Positions 14,601 through 22,921 are shown, counted from the stretch's first letter. The stretch: 39,947 bases of DNA from an uncultured Desulfovibrio sp. (GCA_934546745.1 CAKTDV010000024.1:1-39947), one strand, 5' to 3'. Numbers and translations are program-made. Notes: generated by a model from the sequence alone, not told the origin.

Positions 14601-16376
14601 ATGAGTGTAAATGCCGTTTCGCATACGCGCTCCTTTGCGCCCGCGTCGCTGGATGAGGTGGAAACCGTCATCGTCGATGCCGATCTGCTTATCGTCGGCG
14701 GTGGCAATGCCGGATGTTTTGTGGCCGTGGAGGCCGGGAAACTGCGTCCGGATGCCCGCACCGTCATTGTGGAAAAGGCGGAAATCCATCGTTCCGGCGC
14801 GTGTTCCGCCGGTATGGATGCCATCAACACCTATATCCCGCCAGATAAGACGCCGGAAGATCTGGTGCGCTGGAGCCGCGCCCAGGTGGGGGGCGGCCCG
14901 CTGCGCGAAGACCTGGCCCTGTCCAATGCCCGTGAGCTCAACGAGGCCGTGGAAGACCTGGAGCGCTGGGGCGTACCGTTTCTGCGGGATGAGGAGGGCA
15001 GGGTACGTTATCGCGGGAAATGGGATATCTCCATTCATGGCGAGCAGCTCAAGCCGATCATGGCGGAACAGGCCGTCAAGTCCGGGGCGAAGATTTACAA
15101 CCGCATTGCCGTCACGGCGCTTCTGATGAGCGGCGGCAGGTGCCGCGGGGCTGTCGGATTCGGCGTGCGCGATGGCAAGTGCTATGTTTTCCGGGCGGGG
15201 GCTACCGTTGTCAGTACCGGCGGCGCGGGAACGCTCTACAAATCCTATACGGCGGACTCCACGGACAGCGGCGCGCAGATCTGGATGTGTCCCTATTGCG
15301 TGGGAAGCGGGTACGCCATGGGCTTCCGCTGCGGCGCGGAGCTGACGAGCCTGGAGCAGCGCTGGGTCGCCACACGCACCAAGGATTTCTGCGGGCCGGT
15401 GGACACCATTTCCGTCGGTTACGGCGCTCCCATCGTCAATGCGGCGGGGGAGCGCGTCATGAGCCGCTATGAGGATCTGGGGGGGGATGCCGCGCCGCGC
15501 TATATTCGCGCCAACGCTCCCATGGAGGAATGGCTCGCGGGCCGGGGCCCCTGCTATTGCGATACCACCCATCTCAGCCCGGAAAAGGCCAAGGCGATGA
15601 TGGAAGATTATCTGAACGAGCGGCCATCCTTTGTCCTTTTCCTTGCCAGCCGGGGGCAGGATGTCACCCGTGAGCCCATAGAGATTTTCGGCTCCGACCC
15701 CTATATCCTTGGGGGGCACACCGGCGGCGGCTTCTGGGTGGATATGCGGCGTATGACAACTTTGCCCGGTCTGTTCGCCGCCGGGGAAGCGGCGGGCGGC
15801 AATCCCAACAAGTTTGTGGGCGGCTGCTGCGCCGAAGGCAAGCTCGCGGCGCGCGGCGCGCTTGCCTATCTGGAGGAAAATACGGATCTGCCGGAGATGG
15901 ATATGACGGCGGTCGAACGGGAAAAGGCCAGAATATACGCCCCGCTGCTGGAGCGCGACAAAGACGGTGTGCGGCCTGTAGAAATGAAGGAACGCCTGCA
16001 ACGCCTCATGGACGAGTACGCGGGCGGCGTCAGTCAGTTTTACCGCACCAACGAAGCCCGGCTTGATTATGCCCTGCGTCATATCAAAATGCTGCAATCC
16101 CAGTTTCGTTTTCTGCGGGCGGCTGATTTGCATGAACTCATGAGCGCGCATGAGACCATGGACAGGGTGGACGTGGCCGAAGCGGTCGTACATCACCTGA
16201 AAGCCCGCAGGGAAACGCGCTGGGCGGGCTGGCAGACGCGGACGGACTATCCGGAACGCAATGATGCCGAATTTGATTGTTTTATTGAATCGAGACGGGA
16301 CCCTGAAACGGGAGAGGTGTCGACCTTCACCCGCCCCTACGAGCAGTTTCTCCCGGGAGATCGGCGCAAAGGGTAA
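14601..16376 (+). CDS. AprA-like FAD-dependent oxidoreductase (APS reductase alpha-subunit paralogue)
   Basis: This cytoplasmic flavoprotein of 591 residues belongs to the fumarate-reductase/AprA superfamily. It shows FAD dinucleotide motif LLIVGGGNAGC (29-39), EKAEIHRSGACSAGMDAINTY, WDISIHGEQLKPIMAEQA, VVSTGGAG, GSGYAMG, and the C-terminal RMTTLPGLFAAGEAAGG with HKF-like NKFVGGC. Positions aligned by eye to APS reductase alpha keep Trp228, Arg259 (in ATRTKD) and His373 (GGHTGG), corresponding to substrate-pocket residues known there. It is shorter than AprA (about 660) and diverges in the middle (260-365). No signal peptide. ATG 14601 follows GGAG at eight bases. ATG 14544 has a poorer site. 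The gene order is A then B, the reverse of aprBA. Confidence 0.8.
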   Translation: MSVNAVSHTRSFAPASLDEVETVIVDADLLIVGGGNAGCFVAVEAGKLRPDARTVIVEKAEIHRSGACSAGMDAINTYIPPDKTPEDLVRWSRAQVGGGPLREDLALSNARELNEAVEDLERWGVPFLRDEEGRVRYRGKWDISIHGEQLKPIMAEQAVKSGAKIYNRIAVTALLMSGGRCRGAVGFGVRDGKCYVFRAGATVVSTGGAGTLYKSYTADSTDSGAQIWMCPYCVGSGYAMGFRCGAELTSLEQRWVATRTKDFCGPVDTISVGYGAPIVNAAGERVMSRYEDLGGDAAPRYIRANAPMEEWLAGRGPCYCDTTHLSPEKAKAMMEDYLNERPSFVLFLASRGQDVTREPIEIFGSDPYILGGHTGGGFWVDMRRMTTLPGLFAAGEAAGGNPNKFVGGCCAEGKLAARGALAYLEENTDLPEMDMTAVEREKARIYAPLLERDKDGVRPVEMKERLQRLMDEYAGGVSQFYRTNEARLDYALRHIKMLQSQFRFLRAADLHELMSAHETMDRVDVAEAVVHHLKARRETRWAGWQTRTDYPERNDAEFDCFIESRRDPETGEVSTFTRPYEQFLPGDRRKG

Positions 16377-16503
16377 TCTTCCCGCGACCGCGGCGGGGCC
16401 GGGCATGGGTAAGATAAGCCGGATGCCGCAAGTCATTCCCGTATCAGCGTTTTACGGCGCGGGGCCGGAAGATTCCCTCCCGTGCCTTCAAGGAGGTGAA
16501 CGT

Positions 16504-16866
16504 ATGCCACCCAGAATTGATGTACATCGTTGCAACGCCTGTTCCGGCAGAAGCGAAACCCGTTGTGAGGAGGCCTGCCCCGGCGATTTGATGGCGCTGG
16601 ATCAGGAGCGGCGGAAAGCCTATTGTCGCGCCGTCAATGAGTGCTGGGACTGTATGTCGTGCGTCAAAGCCTGTCCCGCCGGAGCCATCTCGACAAAAAT
16701 GCCCTATCAGCTGGGCTACTTTTCCGCGCGGTTACGGCCTGTCATGGGGAAAAATTCCATTACCTGGATTTGTCGGGACATTTACGGTAATGAACAGCGG
16801 TATCACTATGTGAACCGTCTGCCCGTTGCGGAAAACGGCGAGGACGGGCACAGCCGGAAAGGTTGA
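16504..16866 (+). CDS. AprB-like two-cluster ferredoxin subunit
   Basis: The 120-residue protein carries two [4Fe-4S] motifs with the peculiar spacing of APS reductase beta subunits: C10-x2-C13-x7-C21-x3-C25-P and C47-x2-C50-x2-C53-x3-C57-P. Trp48 in CWDC matches the Trp that sits between clusters and flavin in AprB, as does CPGDLM after cluster one. It would pass electrons between the AprA-like flavin and an unknown donor or acceptor. It lacks most of the C-terminal tail that wraps around AprA (AprB is about 150-165 residues). A strong AAGGAGGTGAACGT precedes ATG. The gap to the AprA-like gene is 127 bp. Confidence 0.85.
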   Translation: MPPRIDVHRCNACSGRSETRCEEACPGDLMALDQERRKAYCRAVNECWDCMSCVKACPAGAISTKMPYQLGYFSARLRPVMGKNSITWICRDIYGNEQRYHYVNRLPVAENGEDGHSRKG

Positions 16867-17065
16867 GGGGCTGTTCGGGCGATGCCGCCAGAGACGTTGT
16901 ATTTTTCAAGGTGAAACCGCTCCAGAATGAGGCGGCGGGCGAAAAGAAAGGGGGCCGGAAGGGAATGTGGGGGATTGCCCTGCGCCTTGCCGGCCCCTCT
17001 CGCCGTGTGGGGCGATCACGTCTTCGGGGCGAACGTGTTTTCCGCGATCTCCGCGGGAGGGACTG

Positions 17066-17782
17066 ATGGAAAATTTGTGGTTTTTGCGCAGGGAACCTTT
17101 TTTTGCCAATCTGCCGGAACTGGAAGCCTTGTTTAGAGCCCGCGCCCGAAGGCTTGAGGTGCGTAAGGGTGACATTATTTTTTTTGAGGGCGAGGCCGGG
17201 GACTGCTGTTACTTTCTGCAATCCGGCCTTGTCCAGATTTTTGGCGCCACTGATTCCGGTAAGGAAACAGTCTTTTTCCTGCGCACAGGGGGAGAGATCT
17301 TTGGTCTTTCCGAAGTCCTTGCCGCTTCGACGCGCACGGCCAATGCCCAGGCTCTGACTCCCTGCGTCATCTATGCGCTGGCGCACGACCCTTTTGAGGA
17401 ACTCCTGGCCGCCAATTATCAGTTGGCACGGCGTGTCATTACCATTCTCGGCCGCCGTCTGCGCTATATGGGAAACTGCCTTCGTGGTCAGAGCCGCGAC
17501 GTGCGGCATCGTCTTTGCCGCCTGCTTATCGCCCTGGCCTACGATACGCTGGAAAATGCCGAGGCATGGTCGTCTCCCTGTTCTCTGCCGCATACGCTTT
17601 CGCAGGAACGCATGGCCGCGATGATTGGCTCGACCCAGCCCAGCGTGAGCGCCGCGTTGCGGATGCTGCGGGAGGAAGGATTCATCAGCCTTTGCGGCAG
17701 GAAGATCAGGCTGGAGGATCCCCTCCGGTTGTTGCTGCATTTGGAAATGACATCGCCTGCCGGGGACGATGGGGACTCCTGA
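17066..17782 (+). CDS. Crp/Fnr-family transcriptional regulator
   Basis: The 238-residue protein has an N-terminal cyclic-nucleotide-binding-fold domain (FFANLPELEALF, then EVRKGDIIFFEGEAGDCCYFL, GGEIFGLSEVLA) and a C-terminal winged helix (LSQERMAAMIGSTQPSVSAALRMLREEGFI, in parts, at about 180-210). The four-Cys iron-sulfur pattern of Fnr is absent, so the signal is unknown. HcpR-like or other redox-sensing classes are possible. The ATG at 17066 follows GGGAGG. An upstream frame from 16967 has no support. It sits 200 bp after the AprB-like gene on the same strand and is the natural candidate regulator of the cassette. A terminator follows. Confidence 0.88.
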   Translation: MENLWFLRREPFFANLPELEALFRARARRLEVRKGDIIFFEGEAGDCCYFLQSGLVQIFGATDSGKETVFFLRTGGEIFGLSEVLAASTRTANAQALTPCVIYALAHDPFEELLAANYQLARRVITILGRRLRYMGNCLRGQSRDVRHRLCRLLIALAYDTLENAEAWSSPCSLPHTLSQERMAAMIGSTQPSVSAALRMLREEGFISLCGRKIRLEDPLRLLLHLEMTSPAGDDGDS

Positions 17783-17798
17783 TACGCGTATGGCCTTC

Positions 17799-17838
17799 TT
17801 TTCATGGCAACAAAGGCCGCCCGAAGGCGGCCTTTTTG
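17799..17838. terminator. Bidirectional terminator (repeat hairpin, copy 2) with flank
   Basis: AAAGGCCGCC-CGAA-GGCGGCC followed by five T ends the Crp/Fnr gene and faces the converging chemoreceptor gene. The preceding TTTTCATGGCAAC (17799-17811) is the exact reverse complement of bases 12743-12755, so flank plus hairpin repeats the 12715-12755 segment in inverted orientation. Confidence 0.85.
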
Positions 17839-17869
17839 CTTGTTCCTGTTTTTTCTGAACATGGCCCTG

Positions 17870-20212
17870 CTACGCCCTGGGAGTATTTGCCTCGATCGCC
17901 AGTTGCTCCACCACAGCGTCGCTGTTGAGGCGGGTCTTGTATGTCACGCCCAGAAGTTTGCCGTCCACCCACACCACCTGGGCATCCGCATTGGAGAAGA
18001 TCCGGGAGAACGGCGGTGTCATGGCGCGCAGCGCCACGGCATCTCCCCTCCGCAGAGGGAAGCCCTTCTGGCTGTGCATCCGCATGCCCGAAATGCTGAG
18101 ATCCAGGACGGTGCCCTCACAAGTGTTGCCGTGGATATCCGTCAGTCTGAACGTGTGCGTTTCGGTGATGACATGACGGGAATTGCCGCGCCGCTCGCTG
18201 CGCATGCCGTCGATCATCTGGCGCAGCTCGTCGGAAAGACGGCGCAGCCGGGAGGCGTGATCTGTCGATTCCTCCATGGTGCGCGTGGCGTCCCGCGCCT
18301 GCCGCGCGAAGTCTTCCATCTGCTTCAGCACTTCCGCGCAGGCGTCTGCCTGTTCCGTCGTCACCCTGGCTACGGACTCGATGTCGGTCACGGCCTCGCC
18401 GACGACTGTCTGGATGTTGTTCAGGCGCTCGCCGGAACTGTCGGCCAGTTCCGTGGCCTGGCGCGCCAGCGACACCGCCTCCGTGGTGGCCTTGGCGCTC
18501 TCCCGCACGCCGTTCTGTATGCCCGCGATGGAACCGGAGACCTCGTCCGTGGCGTGCATGGTCTTTTCCGCCAGCTTGCGCACCTCGTCAGCCACTACGG
18601 CAAAGCCCTTGCCCGCCTCCCCGGCGCGGGCCGCCTCGATGGCGGCGTTCAGGGCCAGCAGGTTGGTCTGGTCGGCCACGTCCTTGATCAGCCCCAGCAC
18701 GTTGCCGATGTCGTTGGCCTGCCGGTCAAGCGATTTCATGCTTTCGGCCACCCTGGCGGTCTGTTCGTCCACCTTGTCGATGCAGGCGATGGTGCGGCGC
18801 ACCACGGCGTAGCCTTCCTCGGCTTCCTTCTGGGCCTGCTGGGACTTTTCCCGGCTGAGGTGGGTTCGTTCGGCGGCAAGGCGCATGGACTGGGCCATGG
18901 CCTGCATACTCTGGGATGCCTGCGCAGCTTCCTGTTCCTGCGTGCGGGCGGTCTTGCCCGTGCCTTCCAGCTGCTGGAAGAGTTGTTCAAAGGCCTGCGA
19001 CTGCGTGGTGGAAATTTCCTGCGCCTTGTTGGCGGAAAAATAGATGCGATCGTTCAGCTGGGCGACGTGCTCCCGCTGTTCATGTATTTCCGTCAGGTCG
19101 CTGTGCAGGGAGAACGCGCCTATGAGTTTCCCGTCAAGGTCGTGCAGCGGCGAGAAGTCCATCATCATGTATTTCTTTTCACCGCGGCCATTGCTTTGCG
19201 CGGCGGCGTAACCGAGGAGGGGGTGAATTTCTTCCAGCACCCGGCCGAACAGCGTCGGATGTCCGGGATCGTTGTAAAAAAACTCGCCGGCCGTCATACC
19301 CACAAAGTCCTGCGGCGTACCTTCGCGGCCCCACAGATCAAGCATCTTCTGGTTGACGAACGTCAGGCGGCCGTTGGTGTCACACGTGGCAAAGGCCAGA
19401 GTCATGCCGCGCATGATGCCTTCCGAGACGCCGAATTTTTCCTTGATGATGGCCGTTGCGGTATTGAACGATTTGGCCAGACGGCCGATTTCATCCCCCC
19501 GGTCGATCTCCACATGCTCATAGACGCCGCCACCCACGCGATCCGCCGCCCTGGAAAGCAGCGTCAGCGAACGGCAGATGTTGCGGACGAGCAGCACTGT
19601 CAGCAGCAGGCCCCCAACAACGGCCGAAGCCGACACGCCGATGGCGATGCGCCAGATGTAGCGGACGAGATCCGCAAGGTTCTGGATGATGCCGTTCCGT
19701 GAGGAATCGCAGAGATCGCGGGCTTCCGCAAAGAGCTTCTGAATGCTGAACACGGCAGGCAGCGTCGTCGAGAAGAGAACCTCGCGCGCCTCTTCCAGAT
19801 GGCCGTTTTTTACCCGCTCCACGATGTCGGCGGCGCTTTTGTGCAGCGCGTTGTGCGTTCGCTCAACCTTGTGGAACAACGCCCCAAGAGCGGGAACCTC
19901 CCTTTCCAGTTCCTGGCGCTGGGGACTGTAGAACCATGTGGCGAACGCGCATTTCGTCGGATCCGTCGGTACGGTCAGGGAATTGCTCCCTTCCTCAAGA
20001 ACATAGCTCTGTACGCTCACGGCCCAGCGCAGATGACTGGTCTCCGCGGCCAGCAACGCCCCTGTTTCGGATGGCGTACTCAGAAGATCGGCATCCTCCT
20101 TGACCTTGCCCATAAAAAAGAGCAGGACGCCCATCGTAGTCAGAAACATGGCAATACCGGCGCAGAAAATCACATAAAATTTGTGTTTGACGGAAATGTC
20201 GACCCAGTGCAT
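17870..20212 (-). CDS. Chemoreceptor with CZB, HAMP, PAS, MCP and PilZ domains (copy 1)
   Basis: Methyl-accepting chemotaxis protein of 780 residues. Order: membrane span 12-34; periplasmic region 35-184 containing the zinc-binding CZB pattern H60-x2-W63, C88-AFATW, H120-x3-H124; second span 187-209; HAMP from about 210; PAS near 280-400 (MTLAFATCDTNGRLTFVNQ); MCP signalling domain about 410-680 with the conserved hairpin tip (NLLALNAAIEAARAGEAGKG); C-terminal PilZ, the c-di-GMP-binding fold, with RRGNSR and DLSISGMRM. It should couple a periplasmic signal, possibly zinc or a zinc-held ligand, to CheA, with c-di-GMP input. The CZB Gly (CxFGxW) is Ala91 here. The ATG has AAGGAG seven bases upstream. 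Confidence 0.88.
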   Translation of the reverse strand: MHWVDISVKHKFYVIFCAGIAMFLTTMGVLLFFMGKVKEDADLLSTPSETGALLAAETSHLRWAVSVQSYVLEEGSNSLTVPTDPTKCAFATWFYSPQRQELEREVPALGALFHKVERTHNALHKSAADIVERVKNGHLEEAREVLFSTTLPAVFSIQKLFAEARDLCDSSRNGIIQNLADLVRYIWRIAIGVSASAVVGGLLLTVLLVRNICRSLTLLSRAADRVGGGVYEHVEIDRGDEIGRLAKSFNTATAIIKEKFGVSEGIMRGMTLAFATCDTNGRLTFVNQKMLDLWGREGTPQDFVGMTAGEFFYNDPGHPTLFGRVLEEIHPLLGYAAAQSNGRGEKKYMMMDFSPLHDLDGKLIGAFSLHSDLTEIHEQREHVAQLNDRIYFSANKAQEISTTQSQAFEQLFQQLEGTGKTARTQEQEAAQASQSMQAMAQSMRLAAERTHLSREKSQQAQKEAEEGYAVVRRTIACIDKVDEQTARVAESMKSLDRQANDIGNVLGLIKDVADQTNLLALNAAIEAARAGEAGKGFAVVADEVRKLAEKTMHATDEVSGSIAGIQNGVRESAKATTEAVSLARQATELADSSGERLNNIQTVVGEAVTDIESVARVTTEQADACAEVLKQMEDFARQARDATRTMEESTDHASRLRRLSDELRQMIDGMRSERRGNSRHVITETHTFRLTDIHGNTCEGTVLDLSISGMRMHSQKGFPLRRGDAVALRAMTPPFSRIFSNADAQVVWVDGKLLGVTYKTRLNSDAVVEQLAIEANTPRA
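18240..19050. repeat. Direct repeat within the two chemoreceptor genes (copy 1 of 2)
   Basis: This stretch of the MCP domain is almost identical at nucleotide level to about 20949-21759 (offset 2709 bp), with long runs of identity around 18430-18700. Flanking sensory and PilZ segments diverge more. It fits a tandem duplication kept similar by gene conversion or selection. Confidence 0.75.
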
Positions 20213-20279
20213 TGAGAACTCCTTTGACGAGACAGCCGTTCCCGTGATTTTCGGAAACCAGGGGCAATATCCACGGCAC

Positions 20280-20458
20280 TGACAGATACACTGTCAATGA
20301 GCATGGGACGACGACAGGGCTTATTCTGTATCTTATTGAAATTACATATTATTTTTTTGATAAGCCTGTCGCTTGTGGCATTCGCGCAAGAGGCGGCTTG
20401 CCCAAAAACGCTTTTCCATGTAGCTTGGGCAACAGTTTCATTGACAGTGTATCTGTCA
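20280..20458. repeat. 179-bp segment bounded by 21-bp perfect inverted repeats
   Basis: Left end TGACAGATACACTGTCAATGA (20280-20300) is the exact reverse complement of the right end at 20438-20458. Each end is itself a dyad around five bases. The right one extends to a perfect 10-5-10 palindrome (20438-20462). The ends also contain TTGACA, a possible -35, on the strand leading to copy 1 of the receptor. Candidates are a paired operator, an invertible promoter segment or a miniature element. Confidence 0.6.
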
Positions 20459-20511
20459 ATGAATCGTCTGGAACCGCCAGCGACAGGCTTGTTTTCCATG
20501 GCTCCACCACA

Positions 20512-20538
20512 ACAAAGGCCGCCCGAAGGCGGCCTTTG
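20512..20538 (-). terminator. Terminator of chemoreceptor copy 2 (repeat hairpin, copy 3)
   Basis: The same AAAGGCCGCC / GGCGGCCTTT hairpin as at 12715 and 17812. On the minus strand it lies 47 bp after the receptor stop and is followed by TTTGTTGT, a weak T-run. Its left flank (TTTTCCATGG...AACAAAGG) is a diverged relative of the copy 2 flank. Confidence 0.7.
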
Positions 20539-20584
20539 AAAAAGCTCTGGACGGCGGGATATCCGCCGCCGTAGTTGCTTTGTG

Positions 20585-22921
20585 TCAGGATTTGACGTTC
20601 GCCTCGCGCGCCAGTTGCTCCACGACCTCGCTGCTGAGATGGTTTGCGAAGGCCACGCCCATGAGCTTGCCATCCACCCAGACGACCTGGGCATCCGTGT
20701 TGGAGAAGAGCCGGGAGAACGGCGGCGTTGAGGCATGCAGCGTCACGGCCTCGCCTTCCTGCAGGACGAAGCCCTTGTCGCTGCGCATCCGCATACCGGA
20801 GATGCTTATATCCAGCACGGTGCCGTCGCAGTTGTTGCCGTGGATGTCCGTTACCTTGAGGAAATGCGGCTCGCTGATGATATGGCGGGAGTCGCCGCGC
20901 CGTTCGCTGCGCATGCCGTCGATCATCTGCCGCAGATCGTCGGAAAGACGGCGCAGCCGGGAAGCGTGATCGCTTGATTCCTCCATGGTGCGCGTGGCGT
21001 CCTGTGCCTGCTGGACGAAATCTTCCATCTGCTTCGCAATCCGCGCGCAGGCTTCCGCCTGTTCGGTCGTCACCTGGGCCACGGACTCGATGTCGGTCAC
21101 GGCTTCGCCGATGACCGTCTGGATGTTGTTCAGGCGCGTGCCGGAACTGTCCGCCAGTTCCGTGGCCTGGCGCGCCAGCGACACCGCCTCCGTGGTGGCC
21201 TTGGCGCTCTCCCGCACGCCGTTCTGTATGCCCGCGATGGAACCGGAGACCTCGTCCGTGGCGTGCATGGTCTTTTCCGCCAGCTTGCGCACCTCGTCAG
21301 CCACCACGGCAAAGCCCTTGCCCGCCTCTCCGGCGCGGGCCGCCTCGATGGCGGCGTTCAGGGCCAGCAGGTTGGTCTGGTCTGCCACGTCCTTGATCAG
21401 GCCCAGAACGTTGCCGATGTCGTTGGCCTGCCGGTCAAGGGTCGCCATGCGTTCGGCCACCTTGCCGGTCTGTTCGTCCACCTTGTCGATGCAGGCGATG
21501 GTGCGGCGCACCACGGCGTAGCCCTCCTCGGCTTCCTTCTGGGCCTGCTGGGACTTTTCCCGGCTGAGGTGGGTCCTGTCGGCGGCAACCTGCATGGACT
21601 GGGCCATGGCCTGCATGCTCTGGGAGGCCTGCGCGGCTTCCTGTTCCTGCGTGCGTGCGGTCTTGCCCGTGCCTTCCAGCTGCTGGAAGAGCTTCTCAAA
21701 GGCCATCGTCTGTGTGGTGGAAATTTCCTGCGCCTTGTTGGCGGAAAAATAGATGCGATCGTTCAGTTGGGCGACGCGATCCCGCTGTTCGTACATTTCC
21801 GTGAGGTCGGTGAGCAGCGAGAACGCGCCGATCAATTTTCCGTCAAGATCGCGCAGCGGTGAAAAGTCCATCATCATGTACTTCATTTCGCCGCGGGCGT
21901 TGGTCCGCGAGGCCATATAGCCGTGAATGGGCTGCAGGCTTTCCAGCACCCGGCCGAACATGGTCGGATGCTTGGGATCGTTGTAGAAAAATTCGCTGAC
22001 GGCCATGCCCAGGAAGTCCCGCGGCGTGCCTTTGTGCCCCCACAGGTCAAGCAGAATCTGATTGACAAAGGTCAGGCGGCCGTTGGTGTCGCAGGCGGCG
22101 AAAGCCATGGTGATGCCGTGCATGATGCCTTCCGAGACGCCGAACTTTTCCTTGATGATGTCCGTCGCGGTGTTGAACGAGGCGGCAAGGCAACCGATTT
22201 CATCCTTGCGGTCAATGTCCACATGTTCGTAGACGCCCTTGCTCAGGCGATCCGCCGCCTCGGAGAGCAGGCTCAACGGGCGGCAGATATTGCGGACAAG
22301 CACCACCGTCAGCAGCAGGCCCACGATGAGGGCCGCCACCGAGACGGTGACGGAGATGCTCCAGATATTGCGGAGGATGCTGACGAGAGCCTGGGCAATG
22401 GCGCCCTGCGAGGCATCGCAGAGATCGCGGGCTTCCGCAAAGAGCTTCTGGACGCTGAACACGGCGGGCAGCGTCGTTGAGAAGAGAATTTCACGTGCCT
22501 TTTCCAGATGGCCGTTCCTCACCTGCTCCACGATAGCAACGGCGCTTTTGTGCAGGGCGCTGTGCGTCCGCTCCACGTCGCCGAACAGCGGCGAAAGCGT
22601 GGGAATTTCCCGTTCCAGCTCCCGGCGCTGGGGGCTGTGGAACCATGTGCCGAACGCGCATTTCGTCGGATCCGTCGGCACGGTCAGGGCGTTGCGTCCC
22701 CCTTCCAGAAGATATTTCTGTACGTTTATGGCCCAGTGCAGGTGGCTGACTTCCGCCGACAGCAGCACCCCCGCTTTGGAGGGTTCGCTCAGGATGTCGG
22801 CATCCTGCTTCACTTCGCCCAGAAAATAGAGCAGCACACCCAGCGTTGCCAGAAAGGTTGTAATGCCCGTACAGAAAATTATGTAGAACTTGTGCTTTAC
22901 TGATATGTCGACCCAACGCAT
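20585..22921 (-). CDS. Chemoreceptor with CZB, HAMP, PAS, MCP and PilZ domains (copy 2)
   Basis: Paralogue of the receptor at 17870, 778 residues, same domain order. The periplasmic CZB motif is complete here: HLHW, then CAFGTWFHS, then HSALH. PAS begins near MAFAACDTNGRLTFVNQ. The MCP domain contains the same NLLALNAAIEAARAGEAGKG tip. The PilZ domain has RRGDSRH and DISISGMRM. The periplasmic and PilZ domains differ at many positions from copy 1, whereas the MCP domain is nearly the same, suggesting two receptors with different sensitivity feeding one signalling array. The ATG follows AAAAGGGG. Its 3' end is separated from copy 1 by 372 bp with a terminator, so the two are probably transcribed separately. 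Confidence 0.88.
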   Translation of the reverse strand: MRWVDISVKHKFYIIFCTGITTFLATLGVLLYFLGEVKQDADILSEPSKAGVLLSAEVSHLHWAINVQKYLLEGGRNALTVPTDPTKCAFGTWFHSPQRRELEREIPTLSPLFGDVERTHSALHKSAVAIVEQVRNGHLEKAREILFSTTLPAVFSVQKLFAEARDLCDASQGAIAQALVSILRNIWSISVTVSVAALIVGLLLTVVLVRNICRPLSLLSEAADRLSKGVYEHVDIDRKDEIGCLAASFNTATDIIKEKFGVSEGIMHGITMAFAACDTNGRLTFVNQILLDLWGHKGTPRDFLGMAVSEFFYNDPKHPTMFGRVLESLQPIHGYMASRTNARGEMKYMMMDFSPLRDLDGKLIGAFSLLTDLTEMYEQRDRVAQLNDRIYFSANKAQEISTTQTMAFEKLFQQLEGTGKTARTQEQEAAQASQSMQAMAQSMQVAADRTHLSREKSQQAQKEAEEGYAVVRRTIACIDKVDEQTGKVAERMATLDRQANDIGNVLGLIKDVADQTNLLALNAAIEAARAGEAGKGFAVVADEVRKLAEKTMHATDEVSGSIAGIQNGVRESAKATTEAVSLARQATELADSSGTRLNNIQTVIGEAVTDIESVAQVTTEQAEACARIAKQMEDFVQQAQDATRTMEESSDHASRLRRLSDDLRQMIDGMRSERRGDSRHIISEPHFLKVTDIHGNNCDGTVLDISISGMRMRSDKGFVLQEGEAVTLHASTPPFSRLFSNTDAQVVWVDGKLMGVAFANHLSSEVVEQLAREANVKS

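Larger units (their letters stand above)
20213..20584. other. Region between the two chemoreceptor genes: inverted repeats, no gene
   Basis: A 372-bp gap with no convincing gene. It is more AT-rich than its surroundings in the middle (20320-20360). It contains the 179-bp segment with inverted ends (20280-20458), an inner pair CGACAGGGCTTAT / ATAAGCCTGTCG (20311-20368), a further copy AGCGACAGGCTT near 20479, and the terminator of the downstream receptor. An 80-codon frame at 20297-20539 has no ribosome-binding site and is not called. Confidence 0.5.

Noticed and set aside
20297..20539. 80-codon plus-strand frame between the chemoreceptors
   Set aside because: No ribosome-binding site, spans the inverted-repeat segment and a terminator, no recognisable protein.
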